Below are positions 31,343 through 41,370 of a stretch of 64,000 nucleotides of DNA, piece after piece. The stretch is from assembly GCA_949132985.1 (NCBI GenBank), contig CASCGD010000001.1, forward strand, positions 1 to 64,000, written 5' to 3'. The notes below the pieces were generated by a model. The model made no database searches. It was not told the origin of the DNA and saw only the letters and a program-made list of their open reading frames with translations. This DNA comes from an uncultured Lachnospiraceae bacterium (GTDB lineage: Bacteria > Bacillota > Clostridia > Lachnospirales > Lachnospiraceae). The translations under genes were made by a program, and so were the position numbers. Within the stretch, counting starts at the first letter, position 1. Every line of letters begins with the position of its first letter.

Positions 31343-31530
31343 TTATAATATAAAAAGCCAGCAAACGTCTGTTTCCGTGTGCAAATCAGGCTGCCGGCCC
31401 ATACAAACAGTCATTATGAAACGTGTCGCATTCGTTTTATTATGATGATACAACAATTATGTGTAAATGGATTTAACATTTCCCCTGCGCCTGACGGCGT
31501 ATATTTCATGGAAGAAAGGAGGGGAGGCAT

Positions 31531-32856
31531 ATGACAGGTAACGTTATGTCAGTTGCATACAACCAACGAAACTCTATCTACGGCATTTCTTTAGGTACAA
31601 GTAATAAATATGATTCACACAAGCGAAGCGAGCTGCGCAAAACTTGTAACAATATTATCAAATCCAACAAGGAATCCCCTCTGTACAAAATCAGAGAAGA
31701 TATCAATGTTCGTCGGTTTGCGATCGATATCAAAGAACAAGCACATGCGATTAAAAATGTGGTTGCCTCTCTGTCTGAAAACGGTGAAGGCATAGAGAGC
31801 ACCTTTGACAAAAAAATCGCTACCACCAGTGACCCTGACATCGTGACCGCCGAGTATATCGGCAATAATGAGGACGTATCAAATCCGCAGACTGCAGATT
31901 TTCGTCTGGAGGTTCAGCAGCTGGCAACCCCCCAAATCAACGTTGGTCATTTTCTGAGCCGCGCCGGCCGTGATTTCAAGTCCGGCACTTACGGCTTCGA
32001 CCTGAACACGAACACGACATCTTACGAGTTTCAGTTTAACGTCAGCGAGGACAATACCAACGAAGAGGTGTTAAATAAGCTGCGCAAGCTCATCAACAAC
32101 GCCAACATCGGCTTGCAGTCGGAGCTGATCAGTGATTCGTCCGGAACCAGCAAGGCGCTTCGCATCGAATCAAAACAGACGGGACTGGATGAGGGAGAGA
32201 CATATTTGTTTCAGATCATACCGGCCCGTGACAGGGATTCAAGAGAAGCAATGCAGCACCTGGGGATTGATGAGATCACTTCCCCGGCAGAAAATTCGTC
32301 CTTTCTGTTAAACGGCACACTGCATACTTCCTATTCTAATACGTTCACGGTCAACAACATGTTTGCTGTGACCCTGAACGGTGTCAGCCAGTCCAACCAG
32401 CCCGTGACGGTAGGCTTTAAGCCCAGCACGGATGCAGTAGCGGACAATATCGAGACCTTGGTCGGCGCTTACAACGGTATCATAGATACTGCACATCGTT
32501 ATGCGGGCAGGCAGGAATCCAGCGACATGCTGTTAAGGGATATGAGCGGCATCACACGGGGCTTTATCAGAGACTTCTCTCAGATTGGCCTGAAACGCGA
32601 GGAAGACCATACACTCTCGGTCGACCGGCCAACGCTCACAGGCGCAATCAGCGGGTCCGATGCAATGCACACCTTTGCAGTACTCAACAAGTTCCGCGAT
32701 GCACTCAGCACCAAGGCGGATCAGGCTTCCATCGACCCGATGAATTATGTGAGCAAGACACTTGTCACCTATAAGCATCCGAATCCGAATAAGAACTTTG
32801 CCACGCCTTATATCAGCAGTATGTATTCCGGGATGATGATGGATCGCTTCTGCTGA
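31531..32856 (+). CDS. FliD-like flagellar cap paralog
   Basis: TADFRLEVQQLATPQ; SSFLLNGTLHTSYSNTFTVNNMFAVTLNGVSQSNQPVTVGFKPSTDAVADNIETLVGAYNGIID is FliD-like. Confidence 0.65.
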   Translation: MTGNVMSVAYNQRNSIYGISLGTSNKYDSHKRSELRKTCNNIIKSNKESPLYKIREDINVRRFAIDIKEQAHAIKNVVASLSENGEGIESTFDKKIATTSDPDIVTAEYIGNNEDVSNPQTADFRLEVQQLATPQINVGHFLSRAGRDFKSGTYGFDLNTNTTSYEFQFNVSEDNTNEEVLNKLRKLINNANIGLQSELISDSSGTSKALRIESKQTGLDEGETYLFQIIPARDRDSREAMQHLGIDEITSPAENSSFLLNGTLHTSYSNTFTVNNMFAVTLNGVSQSNQPVTVGFKPSTDAVADNIETLVGAYNGIIDTAHRYAGRQESSDMLLRDMSGITRGFIRDFSQIGLKREEDHTLSVDRPTLTGAISGSDAMHTFAVLNKFRDALSTKADQASIDPMNYVSKTLVTYKHPNPNKNFATPYISSMYSGMMMDRFC

Positions 32857-32961
32857 ATGTTTTAATTGATAAGTAAAAACCAAACCACCGGATATACCAC
32901 TCGCAAACGGCATTTCTGGTGGTTGTTTTTTCGGCGGTAAGTATAAATTTCCGTCCCCCTC

Positions 32962-34122
32962 TTATTCGCTGATACACCGAATCATCTCTTTGATCCGCTG
33001 TTCATAACTATGGCTGCGTTTTACCGTCTCGAATCCGTGCGCCGCGATTGCCGCCCGCTCATCCTCATGCTCCAGGTAATAACCCGACAGCTCCGACAAT
33101 TCGCGCATATCCTCAAAACAGACAAAATCCTTCCCCGGCTCTAAATAAATCGGCAGCTCCGCCTGATAATTGGTAAGCAGAAAACCGCCCGCACCCAGCA
33201 CATCCCACACCCGCAGCGGAATTCCGGTAACGATATTCGGTATCGTAAGGTTTAAGTTAATCTTACTCTTGCAAAAGACCTTCGGCATCTCGGTCCAATA
33301 ATCCACGCCGCCCCGATATGTCACATTCAGGAGATCCGATGTATCGCTGTTTGTATAAATCGTCACCTCATGGCGTTTTCCAAGTTCAAGCAGTGCTTGT
33401 CTTCGCTGTCTTTTGGCCACTTGAAAACCTAGCACAGTCGTAGAAAAGATCAGTCCTAAATTAGAAAAAGAACGCTCTGACTTGTCCAGTTTGTAGTACT
33501 CTTCAAGCTCTGCCAGAATATCCGGCTGCAAAAGATCCTCGATAATGTTTCCCCCGCTGACACTCATCTGCGCCCGGATCACCGCCTCAAAATAACCCTG
33601 TAAAAAATCTGGCATGCGGTCTTTCATCCGGTCGTAGCTGTTGCGCTCATACAGACTGCCCACAAACGCGATCTCATTTTCATAGGCGTGCAGATCCCCC
33701 GCCTGCGCCAGCACATGCCCGATGCGCTCCGTGTCCACCGCCAGCGGCAGATGCCAGATATGCCCGCATCCCATCCCTTTAAATTCCAGATAATTTGTCC
33801 GGTCAAAGCAGAAGATATAGTTGCAGGAGTTAAATACAGACGCATGGTACATGCTGATGAGGGGATTATCGCACGTCCAGCTCACATACTTCACGTTACA
33901 GCGCTCGCACACGTCCGATACCACGCCGAAGTAGTTCATCGTGAACACAAAATCATAGTTGCCCGACAGCAGCCGCCCCCGCAGCAATTCAAAAAATACG
34001 GCGTCCTCATCGTAGCTGTCCAGATGATATTCCAGCTCCTCTACGGTATGCCCCAGGCGTTTCAATGTCTCGATCACATCTATGTAATTGTATGCTTTCC
34101 AGCGGTAAATTAGTATCTTCAT
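32962..34122 (-). CDS. CgeB-like glycosyltransferase family protein (DUF3880-type N-terminus)
   Basis: SKINLNLTIPNIVTGIPLRVWDVLGAGGFLLTNYQAELP signature shared with paralogs in this window. Confidence 0.75.
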   Translation of the reverse strand: MKILIYRWKAYNYIDVIETLKRLGHTVEELEYHLDSYDEDAVFFELLRGRLLSGNYDFVFTMNYFGVVSDVCERCNVKYVSWTCDNPLISMYHASVFNSCNYIFCFDRTNYLEFKGMGCGHIWHLPLAVDTERIGHVLAQAGDLHAYENEIAFVGSLYERNSYDRMKDRMPDFLQGYFEAVIRAQMSVSGGNIIEDLLQPDILAELEEYYKLDKSERSFSNLGLIFSTTVLGFQVAKRQRRQALLELGKRHEVTIYTNSDTSDLLNVTYRGGVDYWTEMPKVFCKSKINLNLTIPNIVTGIPLRVWDVLGAGGFLLTNYQAELPIYLEPGKDFVCFEDMRELSELSGYYLEHEDERAAIAAHGFETVKRSHSYEQRIKEMIRCISE

Positions 34123-34940
34123 TGAGCACTCCGTTCAAATACAAGTTCTGTCAGCAGTTTCAGATAATGTTCCCGCTTCCCGATACGCTGTGCATCCTCC
34201 AAAATCCGCAGCACCCGATGATCAAAATTTCCGGTGGCCAGGTAATCCTTCCGGTAGCGGGACAACAGTTTGCAGCTTGCATCCAGATAATTTTCTGCAT
34301 GAAGGGAAACGCTTCCGTAAGTATATCCCTTATCAATCAATATCTGATCCACAAACGCGGCATAAAAGGCACGTCCCAGACGCAGAGCAAGATCATAATC
34401 CTCCAGCGCCTTCAAACCGGGGTCAAAGCCGCCGACCTCCTCGAGACAATCACGCCGGACAAGCAATGACGGGCAGTCTGCCATGTTCTCGTATAAGAGC
34501 TGTGCATAGATATCGCCTCTTTTTTCTGATACAGCGATTCTCTCATCCGGCAGAATGGCGCTGCACCCTTCTCCAAAATCATACCTGATTTTGTGATAGC
34601 AAAATCCCGCATCCTCTCTTTTAAGCTCCTCCATCTGTAAGTGCAGCTTATTCGGACGCCAAGAGTCGTCCGAATCCTGAAATGCGACATAATTCCCCGT
34701 CACATACTGTAACCCAACATTTCGAGCCGACGCCGCACCCTGATTTTTCTCGGTCTTCACATAACGGATACGTTCATCCTGAATCGCTTCAACCAAAGAT
34801 GAAGTCCCATCCGTGGACCCGTCATCAACGATAATCAGCTCCAAATTTTTATACGACTGTGACAGAACGCTCTCAATCGCCCGCGCCAGAATGTGTGCAC
34901 GGTTGTAGGTGGGCAGAATAACGCTTATTTTTTCCATCAT
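34119..34940 (-). CDS. Glycosyltransferase family 2
   Basis: ISVILPTYNRAHILARAIESVLSQSYKNLELIIVDDGSTDGT. Confidence 0.9.
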   Translation of the reverse strand: MMEKISVILPTYNRAHILARAIESVLSQSYKNLELIIVDDGSTDGTSSLVEAIQDERIRYVKTEKNQGAASARNVGLQYVTGNYVAFQDSDDSWRPNKLHLQMEELKREDAGFCYHKIRYDFGEGCSAILPDERIAVSEKRGDIYAQLLYENMADCPSLLVRRDCLEEVGGFDPGLKALEDYDLALRLGRAFYAAFVDQILIDKGYTYGSVSLHAENYLDASCKLLSRYRKDYLATGNFDHRVLRILEDAQRIGKREHYLKLLTELVFERSAQ

Positions 34941-34981
34941 CGCTCCTCTCCGAAAATAACCGCGAGCCGTAACCAAAACGC

Positions 34982-36190
34982 CTAAAACGTCTGCTCAATC
35001 ATCTGCGCCCGTTGCTCCCACGTATGCTCCTGCATCGCCTTTTTCCGGCCCGCATCCGCAATCCGCTGCGCCCGCGGAAGGTCGCTCAGTAAATCCTCCA
35101 CAATTCCGGGAAGTCCGGCTATCTCCTTGAGTTCAAACAGCTCGATCTCCCTGTGATTGGCAAACTGCTCCTTCATATACCGCGAACTGTCGGACACGAC
35201 GAGCGCACCCGCAAGCATCCCGTTAAATACCCGATCGTGACTTCCGTCCTTGAACCAGGTCATTGTATTGAGTACGATTTTACTGTGATACATGAGGGGC
35301 AGCACCTCCGGCGCCAATACTTTACCGCCGAGAATCAGATTCGGGTGGTGACACCAGTCCGTGCGCTCCCATCCCTCCCCGTACACTGCGACGCGAATCC
35401 CGTTTTCAACCAGAATGCGCACCGCCTGCTCCCGGAAAAAAGATACCGCATAGGCATCCAAAAACCGGAACTGCGAGATATACTCCCCCAGCGCTTCCTC
35501 GGTCAGCGACAGCTCCAGCCCCGCAAGATATTCCTCCAGCACCTCCTCTGTAGTGCGCGCGGGATGGCGCACCAGCTCCTGCAGTACCTCGCTGCACAGC
35601 TCTCCCGCATCAAACCCACGAAACTGATCAAAATCCGGTATCAACAGTTCAATCCGGTATTTCGAAAGGCTCCCTGCATAGAGCACGTCTACCGGACGCT
35701 TCGCAAGGGGCAGCACTTTAAGGTCACGTTCATCGATTGCCGTACCGCCGTGCGGCAGAAATTCCGCCCACCTGACATTGCGAAAAAAGCGTTGGACATA
35801 TGCAACATGGTTCCGGTCGATACAGTACAGCCTGCACGTGCGCGGCAACTGTCTGATTTTATCCGCATAATGAAAGGGGTGATCCATCTGTATATCGTAA
35901 TATGGAATGCCGTATTGCTCCCACAGGTTAAAGCCCTTGTCTTCACAGAGATTGTAGCCCATATTGTTAAACGCAATACACGCCGCATCCTGCGAGAGGT
36001 CAGCTTCCTCCTTTTTCAGGCAGGAAACCCCAAGCAGGCCGGAAAGACGCCTTAAGCTTTGCTCCATGTCCTCCGCATCCAGCACACACAAGGGATACCC
36101 CATTTTCTGAAACGCCTGCATCAGCTCATCTGTAAACAGATCCATGGTGTCGTAGATACCTTTTATAAAAATCAACCGTCGCCGTTTCAT
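34982..36190 (-). CDS. CgeB-like glycosyltransferase family protein
   Basis: LMYHSKIVLNTMTWFKDGSHDRVFNGMLAGALVVSDSSRYMKEQF. Confidence 0.7.
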   Translation of the reverse strand: MKRRRLIFIKGIYDTMDLFTDELMQAFQKMGYPLCVLDAEDMEQSLRRLSGLLGVSCLKKEEADLSQDAACIAFNNMGYNLCEDKGFNLWEQYGIPYYDIQMDHPFHYADKIRQLPRTCRLYCIDRNHVAYVQRFFRNVRWAEFLPHGGTAIDERDLKVLPLAKRPVDVLYAGSLSKYRIELLIPDFDQFRGFDAGELCSEVLQELVRHPARTTEEVLEEYLAGLELSLTEEALGEYISQFRFLDAYAVSFFREQAVRILVENGIRVAVYGEGWERTDWCHHPNLILGGKVLAPEVLPLMYHSKIVLNTMTWFKDGSHDRVFNGMLAGALVVSDSSRYMKEQFANHREIELFELKEIAGLPGIVEDLLSDLPRAQRIADAGRKKAMQEHTWEQRAQMIEQTF

Positions 36191-36191
36191 G

Positions 36192-37250
36192 TCATTTCCT
36201 CTCAATCACCGCGAGCCGCGCCCGCGCCGGAGCATAACCGCCCGCTTTCCTGTAATATGCGGCTGCCCTCTGCATCTGCTCTAAACACTCACAGATCACA
36301 CCCGCATTGTAATACGCCAGCCAGCTGTCCGCACCCACCATGCGCGCATTTTTCAACCGTACCGCCTGCTCATAGGCATTCACCGCCTCGGCGTACATCT
36401 CGTTGTTCATGTAGATAAAGCCCATCAGAAACCAGAAATCCGAGCCGTTTCCGAAGGCATCGATCAGTCCCTCAAAACCAAGCGCCGTCTGCGCCTGCCC
36501 GGAATTGACCAGCGCATAACCGTATGTCTCTACCATATCGATCACATATTCCAGCCGCTCATCCAGATCGTATTCCAGTGCCCTCCCGAAATTTGCAGCC
36601 GCCTTTTCATACTGTCCCGCCATATAATAACTCTTCCCCAGCTGGTAGAGCAGATACGGCTCCTCCCCCTCGTCTGAAAGCATCTGCTCCAGCAGACCGA
36701 TGTTACGATGCGCTTTTCTCTTCTTTTCCTCCGGAGAAAGAAGATATCCGCTGTGATCCGCCTGTATGGCAGCCTGGTAGGTCGTCATATCCGCCCCCTC
36801 ATCGATCCCCACAAGCTGCTCATGAATGCGTCCTTTATAGTGGAACAGCCTTCGGTCAAACAGCCGGTTAATCTGTTCGATACCGGAGCGCACCTCCGTG
36901 CCCTCATACATATAATTTTTTCGCGTAATTCTGCCGACTTCCCCCCAATGCTGCCGGAGCTGTTCCTCCAGCCGCGCCAGGTCAATTTCTGTCACATACT
37001 CATCGCTGTCGAGCACAAGCACCATATCAAAGGAAGCCTTTGCCACGGCATAATTTTTTGCCTTGGCAAAATCATTGCACCAGGCAAAGTCATGCACCGC
37101 ATCGGTAAACCTCTGTGCCATCTCCTTTGTCCCGTCCGTCGAACCCGTATCCACGACTACAACCTCAAACGGATAGGACTTCAACGCTTTCAGACATTTT
37201 TTTAAATTTTCCCGCTCGTTTTTTGTGATAATGCAGACGGACAACTCCAT
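36192..37250 (-). CDS. Glycosyltransferase family 2 with C-terminal TPR-like repeats
   Basis: LSVCIITKNERENLKKCLKAL...VVDTGSTDGTKEMA; AGQYEKAAANFGRALEYDLDE. Confidence 0.88.
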   Translation of the reverse strand: MELSVCIITKNERENLKKCLKALKSYPFEVVVVDTGSTDGTKEMAQRFTDAVHDFAWCNDFAKAKNYAVAKASFDMVLVLDSDEYVTEIDLARLEEQLRQHWGEVGRITRKNYMYEGTEVRSGIEQINRLFDRRLFHYKGRIHEQLVGIDEGADMTTYQAAIQADHSGYLLSPEEKKRKAHRNIGLLEQMLSDEGEEPYLLYQLGKSYYMAGQYEKAAANFGRALEYDLDERLEYVIDMVETYGYALVNSGQAQTALGFEGLIDAFGNGSDFWFLMGFIYMNNEMYAEAVNAYEQAVRLKNARMVGADSWLAYYNAGVICECLEQMQRAAAYYRKAGGYAPARARLAVIERK

Positions 37251-37253
37251 AAC

Positions 37254-38195
37254 TTACTCCTCAAAATAGAAGGCGGAAAGAGGAATGTGATTCTCAATCA
37301 GCATTTTTCTGAGCACTTCCGCTTGTTCTTTATAATACGGATAGTCATGTGCGCCCCCGCAATTGACTCTCTGCATATAGTCCCCATATTTCAGCTTTAA
37401 GATCTCATCATAGCCCACGGGCACCGGAATCTCGATATTCTCAAACGGCATCATGATCGCCGTATCATACGCCTCTTTCGGAACATAATACGGCTGACCC
37501 CCGATCAGTCGATGCATGGCCGTGAGGTAATCCGCATCATCCGGCCCATAGAGATCGCATAACTGCTCTCCCAATATCGCCAGCTGCTGAAAAATCGGCA
37601 TGGAGTCGTTAAATGTAACTCCGCACACGGTCTCGATCATTTTTACGGTTTCCTGGAAACTCTCCTCACTCGTGTCGGGATCGTTCATGTGTATTGCCGC
37701 ACTATTGACAATATTCACAAGCTCTATCTGCATTTCCTCTTCTTCTTTCACCCTCGGAACATAGTCAATCGGAAAAATATCTATAATAATCACATACGGA
37801 CAGCCATGAAATGCCCGCAAATGCTCCTGTGAAAACTGCAACGTGTTCCCGGTCGTTATTTTGGTCGTTGACAATATATAATCGTCGTCCGTATATGCGT
37901 TCAGCACCTGATAGCCCTCCGGAAGCTCTTCCCGCGCAATTCTCCAGAAACGCTCATAATCCGGCCGCTTCATTCCGATATCGAGATCATCATCCCACGG
38001 GATAAAACCGTTGTGACGCACCGCGCCGAGAAGCGTACCCCAATCCGCAAAGTACGGAATCTGATGTTTTTTACAGATACGGTCAATTTCACTTAAAAGC
38101 TCCATCTCTGCCGCCCAGCAATGCTTCATCATGGACGTAACGCGAAAGCCTTCCCGCACCTCCGCTTCAAAAAATTTCTCGTCAAATGTCAACAT
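37254..38195 (-). CDS. LicD family protein
   Basis: ICKKHQIPYFADWGTLLGAVRHNGFIPWDDDLDIGMKRPDYERF. Confidence 0.9.
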   Translation of the reverse strand: MLTFDEKFFEAEVREGFRVTSMMKHCWAAEMELLSEIDRICKKHQIPYFADWGTLLGAVRHNGFIPWDDDLDIGMKRPDYERFWRIAREELPEGYQVLNAYTDDDYILSTTKITTGNTLQFSQEHLRAFHGCPYVIIIDIFPIDYVPRVKEEEEMQIELVNIVNSAAIHMNDPDTSEESFQETVKMIETVCGVTFNDSMPIFQQLAILGEQLCDLYGPDDADYLTAMHRLIGGQPYYVPKEAYDTAIMMPFENIEIPVPVGYDEILKLKYGDYMQRVNCGGAHDYPYYKEQAEVLRKMLIENHIPLSAFYFEE

Positions 38196-38221
38196 TTATG
38201 TTGTGCTCCTTTCAATCAGCC

Positions 38222-39145
38222 TCAGGAATGATCCTTCAGCCACTGCTCCACCCGTTCCTGCTGCCCTTTATAAAACGGATATTCATGTCCTCCGACTACA
38301 TTCATCATCTGCATGTAATCCCCGTACATGAGCTTTAAAATCTCGTCATATCCTGCCGGAACCGGAACCATCATCTGCTCGAAGGGCATATCCACCGTCT
38401 TTTCATAGTAATCCTTTGGCATGTGAAAATTCGGACGGTTTGTAATGCGTTTTACGATGATTCCAACCTCATCCGCATCCTTTTCGGCGTAAATCGTACA
38501 TACCTGCTCGGCAAGAATCCGCGCCTGCTGTGCCAACGGCTTTTTTACATCAAACCGGATATTGCACAAATCTTCCACCTGAGACAGTACCGTCACCATC
38601 TCCTCCAGACTGCACTCATCCCTCTCGTACTTATCGGCCAGATCCGCCCCGTTCAGGATGATATCTACCAGCTTCAGCTGAACCTCATCCTCTTCCTGAT
38701 TACGACTCACAAAGTCAATCGGGAAAACATCAATGCCAACCAGATAAGGACATCCGTGAAACTGCTCCAAATGCTCCTGTGTCATATCAAAGCTCCGCCC
38801 GTTGATCACCCGATAGAGCATGTCATGCCAGTCCTGATCCGTATAAATACTGATCAGCTCGAATGGCTTCTGAAATTCCTCCGGAGCCACCTGCATGAAT
38901 TTCATATAATCCGGCCGCAGCATAGCTATATCAATATCATCATCCCACGGAATAAAGCCCTTATGCCGAACCGCCCCCAGCAGCGTGCCCCAGTATGCAA
39001 AATACTTAATCCCATGCTTTTTACAGATGCGGTCGATCTCCGCCAATACCTCCATGCTTGCCGCCCATGCCCGCTTCATCATCGGCTCGATAAAAAAATC
39101 ATGCCGTGTCTCTCCCTCAAAAAAAGAATCCTCAAATTGCAGCAT
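38222..39145 (-). CDS. LicD family protein
   Basis: ICKKHGIKYFAYWGTLLGAVRHKGFIPWDDDIDIAMLRPDYMKF. Confidence 0.9.
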   Translation of the reverse strand: MLQFEDSFFEGETRHDFFIEPMMKRAWAASMEVLAEIDRICKKHGIKYFAYWGTLLGAVRHKGFIPWDDDIDIAMLRPDYMKFMQVAPEEFQKPFELISIYTDQDWHDMLYRVINGRSFDMTQEHLEQFHGCPYLVGIDVFPIDFVSRNQEEDEVQLKLVDIILNGADLADKYERDECSLEEMVTVLSQVEDLCNIRFDVKKPLAQQARILAEQVCTIYAEKDADEVGIIVKRITNRPNFHMPKDYYEKTVDMPFEQMMVPVPAGYDEILKLMYGDYMQMMNVVGGHEYPFYKGQQERVEQWLKDHS

Positions 39146-41267
39146 TGTCTTCCTCCTTTAACTCCTTCATAATACAATCATACACCTTTTGACCGCAGGT
39201 ACCGTCGGAATTATTTATTTCACCTGCAAACAGTTCCCACTGCTTATTCTCAGGCCATTCCCGCTCTCCTGCCAGAGCATCCAGAAAATCATTCAGACAG
39301 CAGCTGATTCCATCCTCACACACAATTCCGCCCTCACACCATGCTCGCATTAAAGATGTCTGCGCATATGTCTCAAAATCCTTATCAGACAGACAACACT
39401 GATAAATTCTGACCTGATCTGTTTTTGTGTCGATCAATAAAACACTGTAATCGTATGCCGTCACGGCGGCAATCGTATATTCATCATACTTTTTCGCACA
39501 TAGATAATTTCCGGGCCATGTAAACGCCGTCCCCTTTCGCTGCCCTTCCGCATAGGGCAGCTTCCAGCAGCATCGTCTGATTTCACCGCTGTCCCTGTGA
39601 ATTTTTAACACCATATTTGCCGTACCCGGAAACAGATAGATCCATTCCCCCATCGGAATCAGATAAGAAAAGACACTGCATCCACCGACAAACGAACTCA
39701 AAAACGGATAAAACCCCTCCGGGAAATCATTATAAACCCAGCGGACATCCGTCCCCTCCTCCTGCTTTATGATGCTCTGCCCATCCTCCGCAGCCGACCA
39801 AACAAATTTCCCGTCCCGGCAACAGGATTTCTCTTTCCAGATCACATTATCTCTGACTTTTTCCTTTATTACCTCAATTTTTCCTGTCTCTATATACAAG
39901 CGGCACATAAGACCGTACTCCTCAGAAATGAACCGGAGATTACCATCCTCATCCACGTTGAAGTCCTTCATCATCATATCATGTGAAGGCCCCCTCCTCT
40001 CCGCCAGAACCCGCTGGTTCAAATAAAAAATCGGTTTTCCGGTCATGCCGAACATATAGATCATCGACGAGTAATCCCCGATAAAGGCATCCGTTGATGC
40101 CACCGCAAAATTGCTGTCCGGCCCCGTATCATAGATCCCGATCCGTTCCAGCAAAAACTCCTTCTCCAGCTCTCCGTACGCGGCCACAAGCTCCGGGGCA
40201 GCTGCATGCAAGGTTGCTTTTATCAGCGGATGCGGCCTCCACCAGATAAGCACATCCCTCCGTTCCTTAAACACATTGAATACGGAACGCATCTTCTCGA
40301 TGGAGCGATACCGGCCCTGAAGCATGGGGGAGAGTCCCACATTATATAATATAACCTTTCGTCCCCTGGCCAGCTCTTTCCACTCCTTCGGTATCTCTCC
40401 GTGCCCGTCCATCAAAAACATCCGGTCCACTTTCGGCGAGCCAAGAGGCAACAGCTTTTCTCTCGGCTGATACACTGCCATCGCATCGACGGCAGCCTCT
40501 CCCGGCAGAATGATCCGGTCCATATTGTGCAGCGACGCCAGACTGTTCTGGTGATCCGAGAGCACCGGACCTGCATAGTAATAGGGCACATAGACTAATT
40601 TTCTCACATATTTTTTTAGTTCCGGCGAATAATAATCCGGCGCGACAGACGTCACCAGATTATACCCGTCATAAGGATTGTGAATATACGCAACATCCGG
40701 CCGATGTTCCTCGATCGAGTACTTCCCGTAATCGGTAACCACCACATCCACCGGGAAGGAGCCTCCCTCATAATGCCACTCCTTCACCGACCCATCCGCA
40801 TTCCGGTCACAATAGGGAATCGGCACTACATACACATCACATCGTCCGTCCTGCACCGCTGCGCGCCAGATCGACTCAAGCGCATCCCACATACTCATTT
40901 TATACGGCAAAAAAACAATTTCCGTGCGCGTATGCAGCGCCCGGATGCCCTCGCTTACCCTCTTAAAATAATCCTCCAGAATTTTTCCGACTTCATGCGC
41001 CGGACATGAAGCCGCATCCCCGGACGAAACAGAAATCCGGTAGACCTGCTCACAATATGCCTCCAGCACGTGCACCAGCTCTTTCACATCCTCCGATGCA
41101 TAGCGCTCCAGATAGTTGCCTGTATCAATCGCAATGGACTGGCACTCTCTCAGCAACTCCACCACCCCGGATAAATCCGATCTTTTCAGTCCCTTAAAAA
41201 TCTGCCTGTGCAGCGCCCTCGTCTGTGCCCACAGTCCGGCTGCCTTTTCTTTCCCTCCATTTGTCAT
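39132..41267 (-). CDS. CDP-glycerol glycerophosphotransferase-like protein with C-terminal extension
   Basis: EIVFLPYKMSMWDALESIWRAA...DAFIGDYSSMIYMFGMTGKPIFYLN. Confidence 0.75.
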   Translation of the reverse strand: MTNGGKEKAAGLWAQTRALHRQIFKGLKRSDLSGVVELLRECQSIAIDTGNYLERYASEDVKELVHVLEAYCEQVYRISVSSGDAASCPAHEVGKILEDYFKRVSEGIRALHTRTEIVFLPYKMSMWDALESIWRAAVQDGRCDVYVVPIPYCDRNADGSVKEWHYEGGSFPVDVVVTDYGKYSIEEHRPDVAYIHNPYDGYNLVTSVAPDYYSPELKKYVRKLVYVPYYYAGPVLSDHQNSLASLHNMDRIILPGEAAVDAMAVYQPREKLLPLGSPKVDRMFLMDGHGEIPKEWKELARGRKVILYNVGLSPMLQGRYRSIEKMRSVFNVFKERRDVLIWWRPHPLIKATLHAAAPELVAAYGELEKEFLLERIGIYDTGPDSNFAVASTDAFIGDYSSMIYMFGMTGKPIFYLNQRVLAERRGPSHDMMMKDFNVDEDGNLRFISEEYGLMCRLYIETGKIEVIKEKVRDNVIWKEKSCCRDGKFVWSAAEDGQSIIKQEEGTDVRWVYNDFPEGFYPFLSSFVGGCSVFSYLIPMGEWIYLFPGTANMVLKIHRDSGEIRRCCWKLPYAEGQRKGTAFTWPGNYLCAKKYDEYTIAAVTAYDYSVLLIDTKTDQVRIYQCCLSDKDFETYAQTSLMRAWCEGGIVCEDGISCCLNDFLDALAGEREWPENKQWELFAGEINNSDGTCGQKVYDCIMKELKEEDNAAI

Positions 41268-41370
41268 GTTCCACCTGTCTTTGCTTCGCCGTATCCGTTC
41301 AGATACCCTTTCTGTTATGCTTCATTACCCTGTCATGTCACGCCGCGCCTCTGTCATCTCAAAGCAGCTT

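Noticed and set aside
37254-39145. Calling the LicD pair phosphocholine transferases
   Set aside because: No choline uptake, kinase or LicC gene recognised in the window, and LicD-fold proteins are known to use CDP-ribitol; substrate left open.
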